A DNA stretch of 64,000 nucleotides from a virus. The notes under the pieces are model-generated. The model saw only the letters and a program-made list of their open reading frames with translations, was not told the DNA's origin and did no database searches. Positions 34,753 to 42,857 of the stretch are shown in pieces (position 1 is the stretch's first letter; each line of letters opens with the position of its first letter). The stretch covers positions 1-64,000 of IMG/VR virus record IMGVR_UViG_3300007609_001168. One strand, given 5' to 3'. The position numbers and the translations under genes are program-made.

Positions 34753-34895
34753 GTTTTTTCCTGCAATTCGGATATATCTACAGTTTCATCTTTATTGTTC
34801 ATTTGAAGATTCTGTACTTGTTCTTCAAGTTTTACAACTTTTTGTTGCAATTTACGGATCATTTCTCTAAGTTTAAAATAATCTTGATCAGACAT
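34749..34895 (-). CDS. Small coiled-coil protein
   Basis: 48 aa from the ATG at 34895 after a GAGGAG site. The middle (LREMIRKLQQKVVKLEEQV) has a heptad pattern of a short coiled coil. It overlaps the thyX stop by 8 bases and the downstream gene by 4. Function unknown; a dimerising adaptor is possible. Confidence 0.6.
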   Translation of the reverse strand: MSDQDYFKLREMIRKLQQKVVKLEEQVQNLQMNNKDETVDISELQEKT

Positions 34896-35574
34896 TATCA
34901 ATATACTCCTCGGCCAACGGAAAGATTTCTGTAATGACCTGTGCAACTGCGTTGGCAATTTCCATGTGTTCTTTTTGTGTGCCATTAGCCGCACGTAATT
35001 CAATATAGTGGATCCAACTACGCAGTGTACCGTTCATGTACATTCGACTAACAGTTAACCCTTCAGGAAGAACAGCGCGAGCTTGTTCTTTGGCAATACC
35101 ATTTTCAATTGCCCATTTATACGCCCGGCGAGCTTCGATGATAACACGCTCTTGTGCTAACGCCCATTCTGTTTTTAATTCTGTATCGTATCGACTGTCT
35201 TCGTCTAATTCGATTGAGTTCTGACGGTTTTGCTTGTCTTGCAATCGAGCTTCTCGAATTTCAAAGTCTAGGTCCTTTGTCGGATCAGCATACCGTTGGC
35301 TGAACTCTTGGAAACTGAAACTGCGATGTCGTAGAATCTGTCTAGCAATATCACGAGTTGTCTCAATCTCTAGGCAAGCAGACACCATTTCAAACGGCGA
35401 CCAATGTTTATGTTTTGCCAAGTAGTTGAGTAGGCGAGCAGAGGTCTCTGAATTATTCTGATTTGATGGATTAGATACTCGAGCCGCGTAGGCAATAAGA
35501 TCCTGTACATCATCTATTCCTTCTTGTAAAAATTCTTTGCTGGGTTGTGAATAACTTACTAATTTAACTTTCAA
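34888..35574 (-). CDS. thyX: Flavin-dependent thymidylate synthase ThyX
   Basis: 228 aa, full length. The ThyX signature RHRxxSxxxxSxRY is present as RHRSFSFQEFSQRY (82-95), with SPFEMV before it and ARAVLPEGLTVSRMYMNGTL after. The enzyme makes dTMP from dUMP with methylene-tetrahydrofolate, FAD and NADPH, which supports phage DNA synthesis. It is coupled by overlap to the MazG-like gene upstream, giving a small nucleotide-metabolism unit. Confidence 0.97.
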   Translation of the reverse strand: MKVKLVSYSQPSKEFLQEGIDDVQDLIAYAARVSNPSNQNNSETSARLLNYLAKHKHWSPFEMVSACLEIETTRDIARQILRHRSFSFQEFSQRYADPTKDLDFEIREARLQDKQNRQNSIELDEDSRYDTELKTEWALAQERVIIEARRAYKWAIENGIAKEQARAVLPEGLTVSRMYMNGTLRSWIHYIELRAANGTQKEHMEIANAVAQVITEIFPLAEEYIDNV

Positions 35575-35872
35575 GATCTGCCTCCTTTACAAATACGCCG
35601 TCTATCATTTTTCCCTTTCGATCTTTGATATCATTCCATGCACAGTCAAGGCATTCTGCAATAGAAAGATTGTTTCTTTCGGCAATGTTAATCAAAACAA
35701 CCATCATGTCGCCTATATCATCTTTGATATCTTTGCCTTTACAGATATTATCAGATAGTTCGCCTGCTTCTTGAATCAGTTTCATGTATTGATCTTTATC
35801 AGTAGCACCGTCAATTAAATTACGATCGTGATGCCATTGTCTGATGTAGTCTATGTATTGTTGTACGTTCAT
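35564..35872 (-). CDS. mazG: MazG-like nucleotide pyrophosphohydrolase
   Basis: 102 aa, the size of single-domain MazG/MazG-like enzymes. The metal-binding helices are EAGELSDNICKG and KDDIGDMMVVLINIAE, matching the E-x2-E and E/D-x2-D pattern. These enzymes hydrolyse NTPs or dNTPs to monophosphates; in marine phages they are thought to tune nucleotide pools or alarmones. Overlaps with thyX and a 2OG gene show an operon. Confidence 0.85.
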   Translation of the reverse strand: MNVQQYIDYIRQWHHDRNLIDGATDKDQYMKLIQEAGELSDNICKGKDIKDDIGDMMVVLINIAERNNLSIAECLDCAWNDIKDRKGKMIDGVFVKEADLES

Positions 35873-36432
35873 TATTTCTCCGTTATAATATCAAAATTCA
35901 CAGCGCACCTAGGGTTTTTTATAGGTATACCTCCACTATGTAATGTTAATCCGTCAAAAATTACCAATCTTCCTTTTTTAGGAGAGACTGTTTTTATAAT
36001 TTGTTCTTTTTTGTTATAAAACACTGTGTCACCTTCGGAATCATTCACATAGTATAACACAACTGTATGATCGAAGTCAAAATCTGTATGAGGATCCATT
36101 GTCGTTCTTTCGGTTTCATATGGCATTATAAGGAAAATTCTTCCTAGGATTATTTGTTGTAATGATTTATTAATTTTATTGCAAGCGATTCTAGGCAATA
36201 TTGAAAAATTTTCAAGATGCTGGGATTGTTGTGTGCTTGACTTCAAAACATGGGTGAAGCTTATAGGATCGCGATCTTCTTCTTTTCCGGTTGATTCATA
36301 TTTTACCTTAAAATCTATTGTAGGAAAAATTTCCCCTTCGTCGGATCTTCCAAAAACCTGCATACAAAAATAGTTTTGGAGATATTCGGGAACAGCGTCA
36401 TCAAAAACTTTTATTTTATCAAAACTATTCAC
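35872..36432 (-). CDS. 2OG-Fe(II) dioxygenase
   Basis: 186 aa. H115-x-D117 (MDPHTDFDFDHTVVLYYVN), H165 (LTLHSGG) and R175 (NPRCAVNF) give a complete facial triad plus 2OG-binding Arg, with GDTVFYN between them, as in prolyl-hydroxylase-like phage oxygenases. It lies between the MazG-like gene and an unknown, with 1- and 8-base overlaps. The substrate is unknown; cofactors should be Fe(II) and 2-oxoglutarate. Confidence 0.85.
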   Translation of the reverse strand: MNSFDKIKVFDDAVPEYLQNYFCMQVFGRSDEGEIFPTIDFKVKYESTGKEEDRDPISFTHVLKSSTQQSQHLENFSILPRIACNKINKSLQQIILGRIFLIMPYETERTTMDPHTDFDFDHTVVLYYVNDSEGDTVFYNKKEQIIKTVSPKKGRLVIFDGLTLHSGGIPIKNPRCAVNFDIITEK

Positions 36433-36811
36433 GGTTTAATGCGTCCCAAACTTTTTCTTTTTGTAAAAGTTCTTGTTCGAGCTTACGATATTCGTCTCCA
36501 ATTTTTTTAAGTTGGTTCCATTTTTCTTCTAATTCCGGACTAGGTTGCAGTATGTTCAATCTTTCTTCTACCCGAGCCATAAACTCCTTAAGGCTTTGCT
36601 CTCCCATTTTGATATCACCGTCGTTGTGGATCTTGATATCACCTTGACTTACATCAATACCTGGATTGAAAGTGTTGAAATCGATGTTGCTGAAATCAAA
36701 ACTGTAGTCGTCGGACACCGTAATGGTATCAACCGAGTCTACAGCAAACGTGTCTGTTGTATATTGTATTCCTGACACATCCAGTGTTATTGTATTATCA
36801 TCGTCGTTCAT
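36425..36811 (-). CDS. Conserved phage protein of unknown function
   Basis: 128 aa in two halves. The first 65 residues are Asp/Thr/Ser/Ile-rich beta sequence (ITLDVSGIQYTTDTFAVDSV, GDIKIHNDGDIKMG). The rest is a coiled-coil-like helix (LEEKWNQLKKIGDEYRKLEQ). The ATG follows AGAGGTAGAAC, right after the tRNA-like gene. It may oligomerise. No function is recognised. Confidence 0.65.
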   Translation of the reverse strand: MNDDDNTITLDVSGIQYTTDTFAVDSVDTITVSDDYSFDFSNIDFNTFNPGIDVSQGDIKIHNDGDIKMGEQSLKEFMARVEERLNILQPSPELEEKWNQLKKIGDEYRKLEQELLQKEKVWDALNRE

Positions 36812-36826
36812 GTTCTACCTCTTGTA

Positions 36827-36941
36827 TGGTGTGGTCGGTAGGGTTCGAACCTACAAGTATCTGAGGCTACACCTTCGATACCGTCCCGCATCCTACAGTG
36901 TAGGAATTTTGGAGCTTTGCCAAAAATTTGCTCACGACCAC
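36827..36941 (-). tRNA. tRNA-like gene, 115 nt, encoded CCA, anticodon not assignable
   Basis: The ends are textbook: a 7-bp acceptor stem GTGGTCG/CGACCAC, discriminator A and CCA at 36827-36829, and a T arm GTAGG-TTCGAAC-CCTAC. A 3-bp D stem AGC/GCT with a 14-base loop containing GG fits class II tRNAs. The middle does not: the best hairpin TCCTAC-ACT-GTAGGA has no U33, and six extra bases precede it. A second hairpin (GTATC/GATAC with AGG/CCT) looks like a long variable arm. It could be a divergent Ser- or Leu-type tRNA, a decayed one, or a tRNA mimic. A promoter directly precedes it. Confidence 0.65.
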
Positions 36942-36948
36942 ATACTAT

Positions 36949-36975
36949 ATTATAGCCTTTTTACAGTTCAGTCAA
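36949..36975 (-). promoter_or_regulatory. Promoter for the tRNA-like gene (TTGACT / TATAAT)
   Basis: TATAAT (36949-36954) lies 8 bases before the first base of the acceptor stem, so transcription should begin at or near the tRNA 5' end. TTGACT (36970-36975) is the likely -35 box, with a rather short 15-base spacer. Confidence 0.55.
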
Positions 36976-36986
36976 CTAACTCCTGA

Positions 36987-36994
36987 TTAAATAC
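36987..36994 (+). promoter_or_regulatory. Late-type promoter motif (TTAAATAC) for the plus-strand radical SAM operon
   Basis: The plus strand reads CTGATTAAATACTTTGTTCGCAAAGGTG before the ATG at 37015. It matches the TAAATAC core of the other late motifs. AAAGGTG is the ribosome site. It would drive the nine overlapping genes from 37015 to 46834. Confidence 0.5.
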
Positions 36995-37014
36995 TTTGTT
37001 CGCAAAGGTGTCCA

Positions 37015-37719
37015 ATGAGAATAGTAGCTTTCGGTGATAGTTTTACAAATGGCCTTATAAAATTACCTAAAAGATACACACAAGAAGAATCTCATCAAAA
37101 CAGTTTTGTAAACAAAATGTTTCAGTCTAGTAAAATATTTACTGATTATTCAAATTTAGCCGACAACGGTTGTGGTAATAGACAGATAGCATCTAAGATT
37201 TATAAATGTTTACTTGAAAAGAAAATCAGCAAGAACGATTTTGTATTTATTGGATGGTCTAGTTTGACTAGAACAGCATTATGGGACAACGAATATTATA
37301 AAACTCCTGATAACAATGTTGTTGATTATAAACAGTTGATTTATGATACAGAATCTAGTATACTTAGTACACACATGATACTGAAATTACAAGGAATCCG
37401 ACACTGCATGATACAAGCGTTTCATGATTATTCAAGCCAGACAGACATAAAATATCTGCTAGAAAAGAATATCAATTTCCCGTGTTGGATAAATTTTCAA
37501 AAAAACAATAACACCCTTATGGATATATGTATGTTGAGATATTTGAGCGAGGCAAAGTTCAAAGATATCAAAAATCATCATAAAGAAAAATATGTTCAGC
37601 ATACAAAATACCTTGCAGAATGTTATCATCCTAACGATGCAGGGCATAGATTAATAGCAGAAACACTGAGACCCATTGCGGAAATATATGCTACTACAGA
37701 TAAAAGTTTAGAGTATTAA
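37015..37719 (+). CDS. SGNH/GDSL hydrolase-like protein
   Basis: 234 aa. Block I is GDSFTNG (7-13) with Ser9, NGCGNRQIA supplies the Asn block, and the C-terminal HPNDAGHRLIAETL carries a proper D-x-x-H catalytic pair (D208, H211). Of the three SGNH-like proteins in the window, only this one keeps all the expected residues. Such enzymes remove acyl or acetyl groups from esters or glycans. It opens the nine-gene plus-strand operon; the next gene, a radical SAM fusion, starts 8 bases after its stop. Confidence 0.75.
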   Translation: MRIVAFGDSFTNGLIKLPKRYTQEESHQNSFVNKMFQSSKIFTDYSNLADNGCGNRQIASKIYKCLLEKKISKNDFVFIGWSSLTRTALWDNEYYKTPDNNVVDYKQLIYDTESSILSTHMILKLQGIRHCMIQAFHDYSSQTDIKYLLEKNINFPCWINFQKNNNTLMDICMLRYLSEAKFKDIKNHHKEKYVQHTKYLAECYHPNDAGHRLIAETLRPIAEIYATTDKSLEY

Positions 37720-37727
37720 GGATAGAA

Positions 37728-39719
37728 ATGCAAAGATACAAAAAAGAAATTGCCAGAGTAACATTAGTCGAACCCGAATCCGGCGACTACTTAGATCTTT
37801 ACTTCAGGCTTTATGACATTTCTATCACAAACAAATGGATTCATAATTTTAAACAACTAAAATCAGGACCGCATAGCTTCAGAGAAAAAAATGTATTTCT
37901 AAGGTCTTACAATCGTAGCCTATTGGATGATATTAACGAGTGTATAGAAAAAATTAATAACTTTTATGACAGACCTTTAGAATCTATAAACAATCTAACC
38001 GAAGAATCGTTAAACTATCTACACGAATGTTATGAAATTTACGGTAAAAGACTAAATGAACATTTAGAAAAAAGATGGTGGGATAGCGCATACAAAAAGA
38101 TTTCCGTAAACGACCCGGAAGCAATGGTCTGGCCTGGTAGATCATTTAACGAAGATATGCATTTTTCGTTTATCAAATTAAATGAACTCATTCATAAATC
38201 GGAATTTGCCGACGAAAGACGTTCTCCAGGAGCAATTGTTCTCGGCAGTTTCAATAAAAGAACAGACCATATTCTAGAAAGAGACGATTATTTAACAATA
38301 ACTCCTTTTCTGAATTTCGGAGATTTCTGTCTTGGTTACAATACTCTCGGAAAAAATCTTCAACACATAATATTAGATAATGACGAAGATGCTGTGGCCA
38401 GAAATGCAATTGTTCCGCAACAAACATGGTCCGATGAGTTTTATATCCATCTAAAGTCCGACGAAACAAAACCTGATCATCTAATAGGTTATAAAGAAAT
38501 GTGGGACAATTTAAAAATCAAAGGATTCCAGTTCGGCAACTTTATTGCTAATAAAGAAGGATATATCAAACTAGGGGAAATGATCCCTGAGCAAAGAGCG
38601 AAACTCTACAAAAACGATCACACTCTTATTGATTTTAAAAAATACACAGACCTACAAGATATAACATTGATTTCAACCGATGAATACAAAACAGGAGTTC
38701 GTTTCCCGGAGTTCAAGAAACCTTATAAGAAACAAGGAAAAGAGATCGTAGCTGTAGATACTGATAATGTTGTAATGATTACATGGATATTAAATAATAT
38801 TTGCACCTACAGTTGTAGATATTGTCCTCCAAATTTACACAACGGAAAAAACTACAGATACGAGTGGGAAGATATAGAGCCATTTGTGTCCCATTTACTT
38901 AAATTTTATCGAGGAAAGAACATTGAATTTAATTTAAGTGGTGGCGAACCGACACTTAGTCCCTTTTTTCCTATGCTGGTTAAAAAAATTTACGATAGCG
39001 GAGCGTATGTAGGTATAACCACAAATCTCGCAAGAAGTACTAGATTTATAAAAGATAATTTTAAATATTTGAAATTTGCGTGTTGTAGCTTCCATCCTTA
39101 TTACGAATTTCAAGACGAAAAATATAAAGAGTTTTTAGAGAAAATTAAGGAATGTGCAAACCATTGCCATACAACAGTCCGGGTTATGATGGACCCGTTA
39201 CACTGGGATCAAACAGTGGAATTTGTAGAAACTCTAAAAAAATTAAAGTGCTGTAAAGTAGAAGTAGTATATATTGATAATCAGTACGGCAGTACACACA
39301 AACAGCTGATTGACATAAGTTATACGCCAGCCCAAATAGAATATATCAAAAACTTCGAACCTTTTCAAAAATTTGATGCAAAATGGAGTAAATCTGAATT
39401 ATGGTCGCCAATGCCTACGAAAGGTGATGTAATTTTTTCCGACGGTTCTAGAGAAGAGTTGGGAACTGCACAAAAATATATTAATAACGGTCAGGCAAAC
39501 TTTTTCAATTACTCGTGCGATATAGGTAAGAATAGTTTGTTTATTGGCCCAAATGGTGAGGTCAGAAAAGGAAATTGTTTGGTCGGAGGAAAAATTGGAA
39601 CTGTTGAGAATTGGAGAGGAATAGACTGGAACGATCTCAAGCAATCAATAATTTGTAATTCATTGTGCTGCCATTGCGGCGCAGATGTTGTAATCTCCAA
39701 AAGGAAACGCAATGCGTAA
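37728..39719 (+). CDS. Radical SAM enzyme fused to a large unknown N-terminal domain (663 aa)
   Basis: Residues 1-340 have no recognised domain; part of it (ITPFLNFGDFCLGYNTLGKN, about 191-210) is glycine and aromatic rich and could be a substrate-binding fold. The radical SAM core follows with C359, C363, C366 (CTYSCRYC) and SGGEPTL at 404-410. The C-terminus has further cysteines (YSCDIG, GNCLVGG, CNSLCCHCGAD), suggesting an auxiliary Fe-S cluster as in its neighbours. It overlaps the next gene by 8 bases. The fusion is almost twice the size of the other radical SAM proteins here. Confidence 0.85.
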   Translation: MQRYKKEIARVTLVEPESGDYLDLYFRLYDISITNKWIHNFKQLKSGPHSFREKNVFLRSYNRSLLDDINECIEKINNFYDRPLESINNLTEESLNYLHECYEIYGKRLNEHLEKRWWDSAYKKISVNDPEAMVWPGRSFNEDMHFSFIKLNELIHKSEFADERRSPGAIVLGSFNKRTDHILERDDYLTITPFLNFGDFCLGYNTLGKNLQHIILDNDEDAVARNAIVPQQTWSDEFYIHLKSDETKPDHLIGYKEMWDNLKIKGFQFGNFIANKEGYIKLGEMIPEQRAKLYKNDHTLIDFKKYTDLQDITLISTDEYKTGVRFPEFKKPYKKQGKEIVAVDTDNVVMITWILNNICTYSCRYCPPNLHNGKNYRYEWEDIEPFVSHLLKFYRGKNIEFNLSGGEPTLSPFFPMLVKKIYDSGAYVGITTNLARSTRFIKDNFKYLKFACCSFHPYYEFQDEKYKEFLEKIKECANHCHTTVRVMMDPLHWDQTVEFVETLKKLKCCKVEVVYIDNQYGSTHKQLIDISYTPAQIEYIKNFEPFQKFDAKWSKSELWSPMPTKGDVIFSDGSREELGTAQKYINNGQANFFNYSCDIGKNSLFIGPNGEVRKGNCLVGGKIGTVENWRGIDWNDLKQSIICNSLCCHCGADVVISKRKRNA

Positions 39720-40416
39720 AATTTTAAATTTTGGTTGTAGTCATACCAACGGTGCAGAGATTGACGAACCGTGGTCGGGAGAAAGACCCGATCTAGCTTA
39801 TGGCGCTGTTCTTTCAAAGATGATAGATTACAAAGTCGAGCAGATATGCGGGAATGGTTGGAGTAACCAATGGATAATTAAAAATGCGTTCAATGCGTGT
39901 TTAGAATACATTGATAATAAAGATAAGCCGTTTATTCTCGTCGGATGGACATCAGTTGAACGAATGCCGTTGCAGTTTGCTGGTCAAGGCACAGTTTATC
40001 ATGCAACAACAAATTTACCCCCAGAACCTAAATATTATCCTGTTAGGAATTATGAAAGAATACACAGTACACTTTGGGGTTCTTCTGTTAACAAACCTGA
40101 AATGACTGAAATGCGATTATCTAATATATTAGGGTTCCAATCTTGGTTGAAAGAACATAATTTTCCATTTTTATTTTTCTGGGCCGTTAATAGTGCTGAT
40201 ACTAAAGTGCTAGAAAAATATAGCATGTGTTTTGATCCTTGTAGATTTTATGAACCAATTCAACACGATGAGTCTTACTGGAGATACTATCTTAATAATT
40301 ACTATGATAAGTCTAAAAGATGGGCAAAACATGCACCTGCGGAGTTCCATAGGCACTGGGCACATAAGCTTTATACGTATATTTGCAAACACAAGTTGCT
40401 GGATCTAAATGTTTAG
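39712..40416 (+). CDS. SGNH-like protein (degenerate)
   Basis: 234 aa. It begins MRKILNFGCSHTNGAEID, block I of SGNH hydrolases, and has CGNGWSNQWI and VGWTSVERM, like the neighbour at 37015 (IGWSSLTRT). The C-terminal His/Asp block is unclear (EFHRHWAHKLYTYI). Common descent with the 37015 gene is likely. It may have lost hydrolase activity or use other residues. It is embedded between radical SAM genes with 8-base overlaps on both sides. Confidence 0.65.
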   Translation: MRKILNFGCSHTNGAEIDEPWSGERPDLAYGAVLSKMIDYKVEQICGNGWSNQWIIKNAFNACLEYIDNKDKPFILVGWTSVERMPLQFAGQGTVYHATTNLPPEPKYYPVRNYERIHSTLWGSSVNKPEMTEMRLSNILGFQSWLKEHNFPFLFFWAVNSADTKVLEKYSMCFDPCRFYEPIQHDESYWRYYLNNYYDKSKRWAKHAPAEFHRHWAHKLYTYICKHKLLDLNV

Positions 40417-41905
40417 CATATCGAAAGGAACATTAAATTTAGATCATCCTGCTTGTAAAAGCCAGATTGATTTCTTTGCGGGACAAAATTTTAACAAAGT
40501 GAATATTGATAACTTTTGTTCAGGCCACTACGATCATAGAATTGCCAAGCACTTTTATTTTTCAGTCCACCCGGCAGATCTCCCAATTACAGTTCTTGTA
40601 TACGGAGAACAAATCCTAAATATACATCCCGGAACTTCTAGGGTGCTTGCATATTATCTATCTGATAAGAAAAAAATTCCTGCAATATTTTTACAGGTTG
40701 GTAGCATGAAAGAATTAGAATTTGCAGAAAATGTTCAATCTATTACTGAAAAAAACGAACTTACCTTGGTCAATCAAAACGACAAGCCGAATAAACATTT
40801 TTGGCAAATAAATGTTATTGACCAAGAATACTATAAAAAGATCGAAAACGAAAAACAATTATCAAAAAAGTTTAAAGAGTTTTTTTATAGTTGTTTAGAT
40901 CAAAACTCTGTAGATACTTTAAAAAAAGAATATCTAAAAAATAATCAGAAAAAATTCTGGAAACTGTGTTCACAAATTGCTAGAGAAAATTTTAACAAAA
41001 AGTTAGCAATTAAACCTCAAAGAACCGGAGCGTGGCAATACAACAGTGATTTTCATTGGAATGTATTTTTTAAAAACTATGATGTTTTTTTGGTAGAGAT
41101 GTTACCGAATGCAATGAGTGAATTCATAGCCCATCCTAATGAGATAGAAAGTCAAAGTCGCTGGATTAAAAAATACAAAGATACTGAAAGAAAATTTCCT
41201 GAAATTTTTATAAACTACGAGCTAGACGAGTTTGTCAAAGATTACACAGAAATTTACGATTGTTTAAAATCGGAAAATCATAAAATAGCCGATTTGGTAG
41301 ACAACAAGCTCTGGATGAACTGTAAAGGATATGAATATATAAAAACCATACAAAGTGTTTATAAACATGGTGGCATTAATTATAGTTCTAGCATACTAAC
41401 AAACATCTGCGGAGAACGAAACTTTAAGTATCATCCTGGAAGGCATTTATCGTTTGCCAAGCGATTTATAGGACAACCGGATATTCATTTTCTAACAATT
41501 AAAAAGCAGGATCGCGAATGGTTAGATCAGTATGACAAAGTTAAAATTATAACCCAAATAGAAACCAAGAACCAAATTTTAGAAAACATGCCTAAAGAAA
41601 TGACAGATGTCAGCACATGGCTTCAGGGAACTTTTCCTGTATATACGTGGCCGTTTGTGAACGGAGAAATTAAACTGCCTACTACTGAATGGGGAGATTT
41701 AAAAGATGACTGCGGCTATACTGTGATAACTAAATCTGGAAAAGAAGAAAATATGAAAGTGTTTACTGAATACGCAAAAATTTTAAAAAACACTGATTTA
41801 CAGAATCTGTATAAAGGAAAAAAGAAAAACCATAAAAAGCTAAATGAAAGATATCTGGGGTTCCTGTTGAACAATCAAGAAGGTGACGAATTTGAAAAAG
41901 GTTAA
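40409..41905 (+). CDS. Large island protein of unknown function
   Basis: 498 aa, no recognised family and no Fe-S motif. The N-terminal region has GHYDHRIAKHFYFSVHPADL and LNIHPGTSRVLAYYLSDKKK, with several His and Arg that could bind a ligand; the middle is Lys/Glu-rich and helical; the C-terminal part has TWLQGTFPVYTWPFVNGE. Tight overlaps (8 and 14 bases) place it within the radical SAM operon, so it probably serves the same pathway, perhaps as a carrier, transferase or substrate-binding subunit. Confidence 0.7.
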   Translation: MFSISKGTLNLDHPACKSQIDFFAGQNFNKVNIDNFCSGHYDHRIAKHFYFSVHPADLPITVLVYGEQILNIHPGTSRVLAYYLSDKKKIPAIFLQVGSMKELEFAENVQSITEKNELTLVNQNDKPNKHFWQINVIDQEYYKKIENEKQLSKKFKEFFYSCLDQNSVDTLKKEYLKNNQKKFWKLCSQIARENFNKKLAIKPQRTGAWQYNSDFHWNVFFKNYDVFLVEMLPNAMSEFIAHPNEIESQSRWIKKYKDTERKFPEIFINYELDEFVKDYTEIYDCLKSENHKIADLVDNKLWMNCKGYEYIKTIQSVYKHGGINYSSSILTNICGERNFKYHPGRHLSFAKRFIGQPDIHFLTIKKQDREWLDQYDKVKIITQIETKNQILENMPKEMTDVSTWLQGTFPVYTWPFVNGEIKLPTTEWGDLKDDCGYTVITKSGKEENMKVFTEYAKILKNTDLQNLYKGKKKNHKKLNERYLGFLLNNQEGDEFEKG

Positions 41906-42857
41906 GTTTGAAAGGGTTAACTTAGAATTAGTCGGCGGCTGCAATTATACCTGCCAGATGTGTCCTCAAAGTACCGGCAGAGGAAAAGAGTGGACTAAAA
42001 AACTGCCTTTCGAATTATTCGAAAATATTTTAGATCAATTAGACGGTAATCCATTAATTGGACTACACGGTTCAGGAGAACCTACATTGATTAAAGATCT
42101 TCCTAGATACGTTGAAATCTGTAAAAAAAGAAATTATAAAGTGTTCATTAATACCAACGGTTTTAAATTGCACGGAAAATTTATGGAAGACGTAATTAAT
42201 GCAGGAATAGATTGGATAAGGTTTAGTGTTGTAGGATATAATTCTGAGACTTATAAAGATTGGATGGCGGTAGACAACTTTAATAAAATTGTAGAAAACA
42301 CCATAGAGACTTCCGAGTATATCAAAATAGTTAATTCGCACTGCAAACTTTTAAGTTATCATTTAATACTTGACTCTAACAACATAGATTATGAGATTGA
42401 TCAATATAGAAAAAACTATATAGAGAAAACCGGTACACACGGGTACATATGGAAAATGCATAACTGGAGTGGTAATTACCAGCCGTTATATTTAAGAGAT
42501 CCGGCAAAGCGTAAAACCTGCGGCAGACCGTGGGCACCTGATATCACAATCAGGGCCGGAGGCATAGATAAGTTACACGGTGCTGTTGTTCCTTGTTGTC
42601 AAACAATGGGTCCTCCTAACGAAGCAAAAAGTGTTCTCGGACACGTTGAAACTGAAACAATTGACGAAATATGGAACGGACAATTATATCAAGAACTGCG
42701 TGATGCACATTCCAAAGGTAATTTTGATTCAATTGACTATTGTAAAGACTGCGATCTTTTATATCAAGAAGATGAAAGTTTAATATGGAGTAATGCACCG
42801 GGAGCTTTTGACGGCAAGTTAATAGGAACTGACGTAAATCTAAAGGATTTTATATGA
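41892..42857 (+). CDS. Radical SAM/SPASM-type enzyme
   Basis: 321 aa from a TTG at 41892, which has AGAAGG at 7-base spacing; a GTG 9 bases upstream overlaps that site and is less likely. The motif CNYTCQMC gives C17, C21 and C24, followed by GSGEPTL (60-66) as the GGEP variant. Near the C-terminus TCGRPW, VVPCCQ and YCKDCD supply the cysteines of a SPASM-like auxiliary cluster region. SPASM enzymes often modify peptides or handle sugars. Substrate unknown. It overlaps the next gene by 4 bases. Confidence 0.9.
   Translation: MKKVKFERVNLELVGGCNYTCQMCPQSTGRGKEWTKKLPFELFENILDQLDGNPLIGLHGSGEPTLIKDLPRYVEICKKRNYKVFINTNGFKLHGKFMEDVINAGIDWIRFSVVGYNSETYKDWMAVDNFNKIVENTIETSEYIKIVNSHCKLLSYHLILDSNNIDYEIDQYRKNYIEKTGTHGYIWKMHNWSGNYQPLYLRDPAKRKTCGRPWAPDITIRAGGIDKLHGAVVPCCQTMGPPNEAKSVLGHVETETIDEIWNGQLYQELRDAHSKGNFDSIDYCKDCDLLYQEDESLIWSNAPGAFDGKLIGTDVNLKDFI

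Noticed and set aside
36827-36941. Assigning the tRNA-like gene as Arg(CCT), Tyr(GTA), Trp(CCA) or Ser(ACT)
   Set aside because: Each choice gives a recognisable loop triplet but no matching 5-bp anticodon stem, or lacks U33, so none is supportable by eye.
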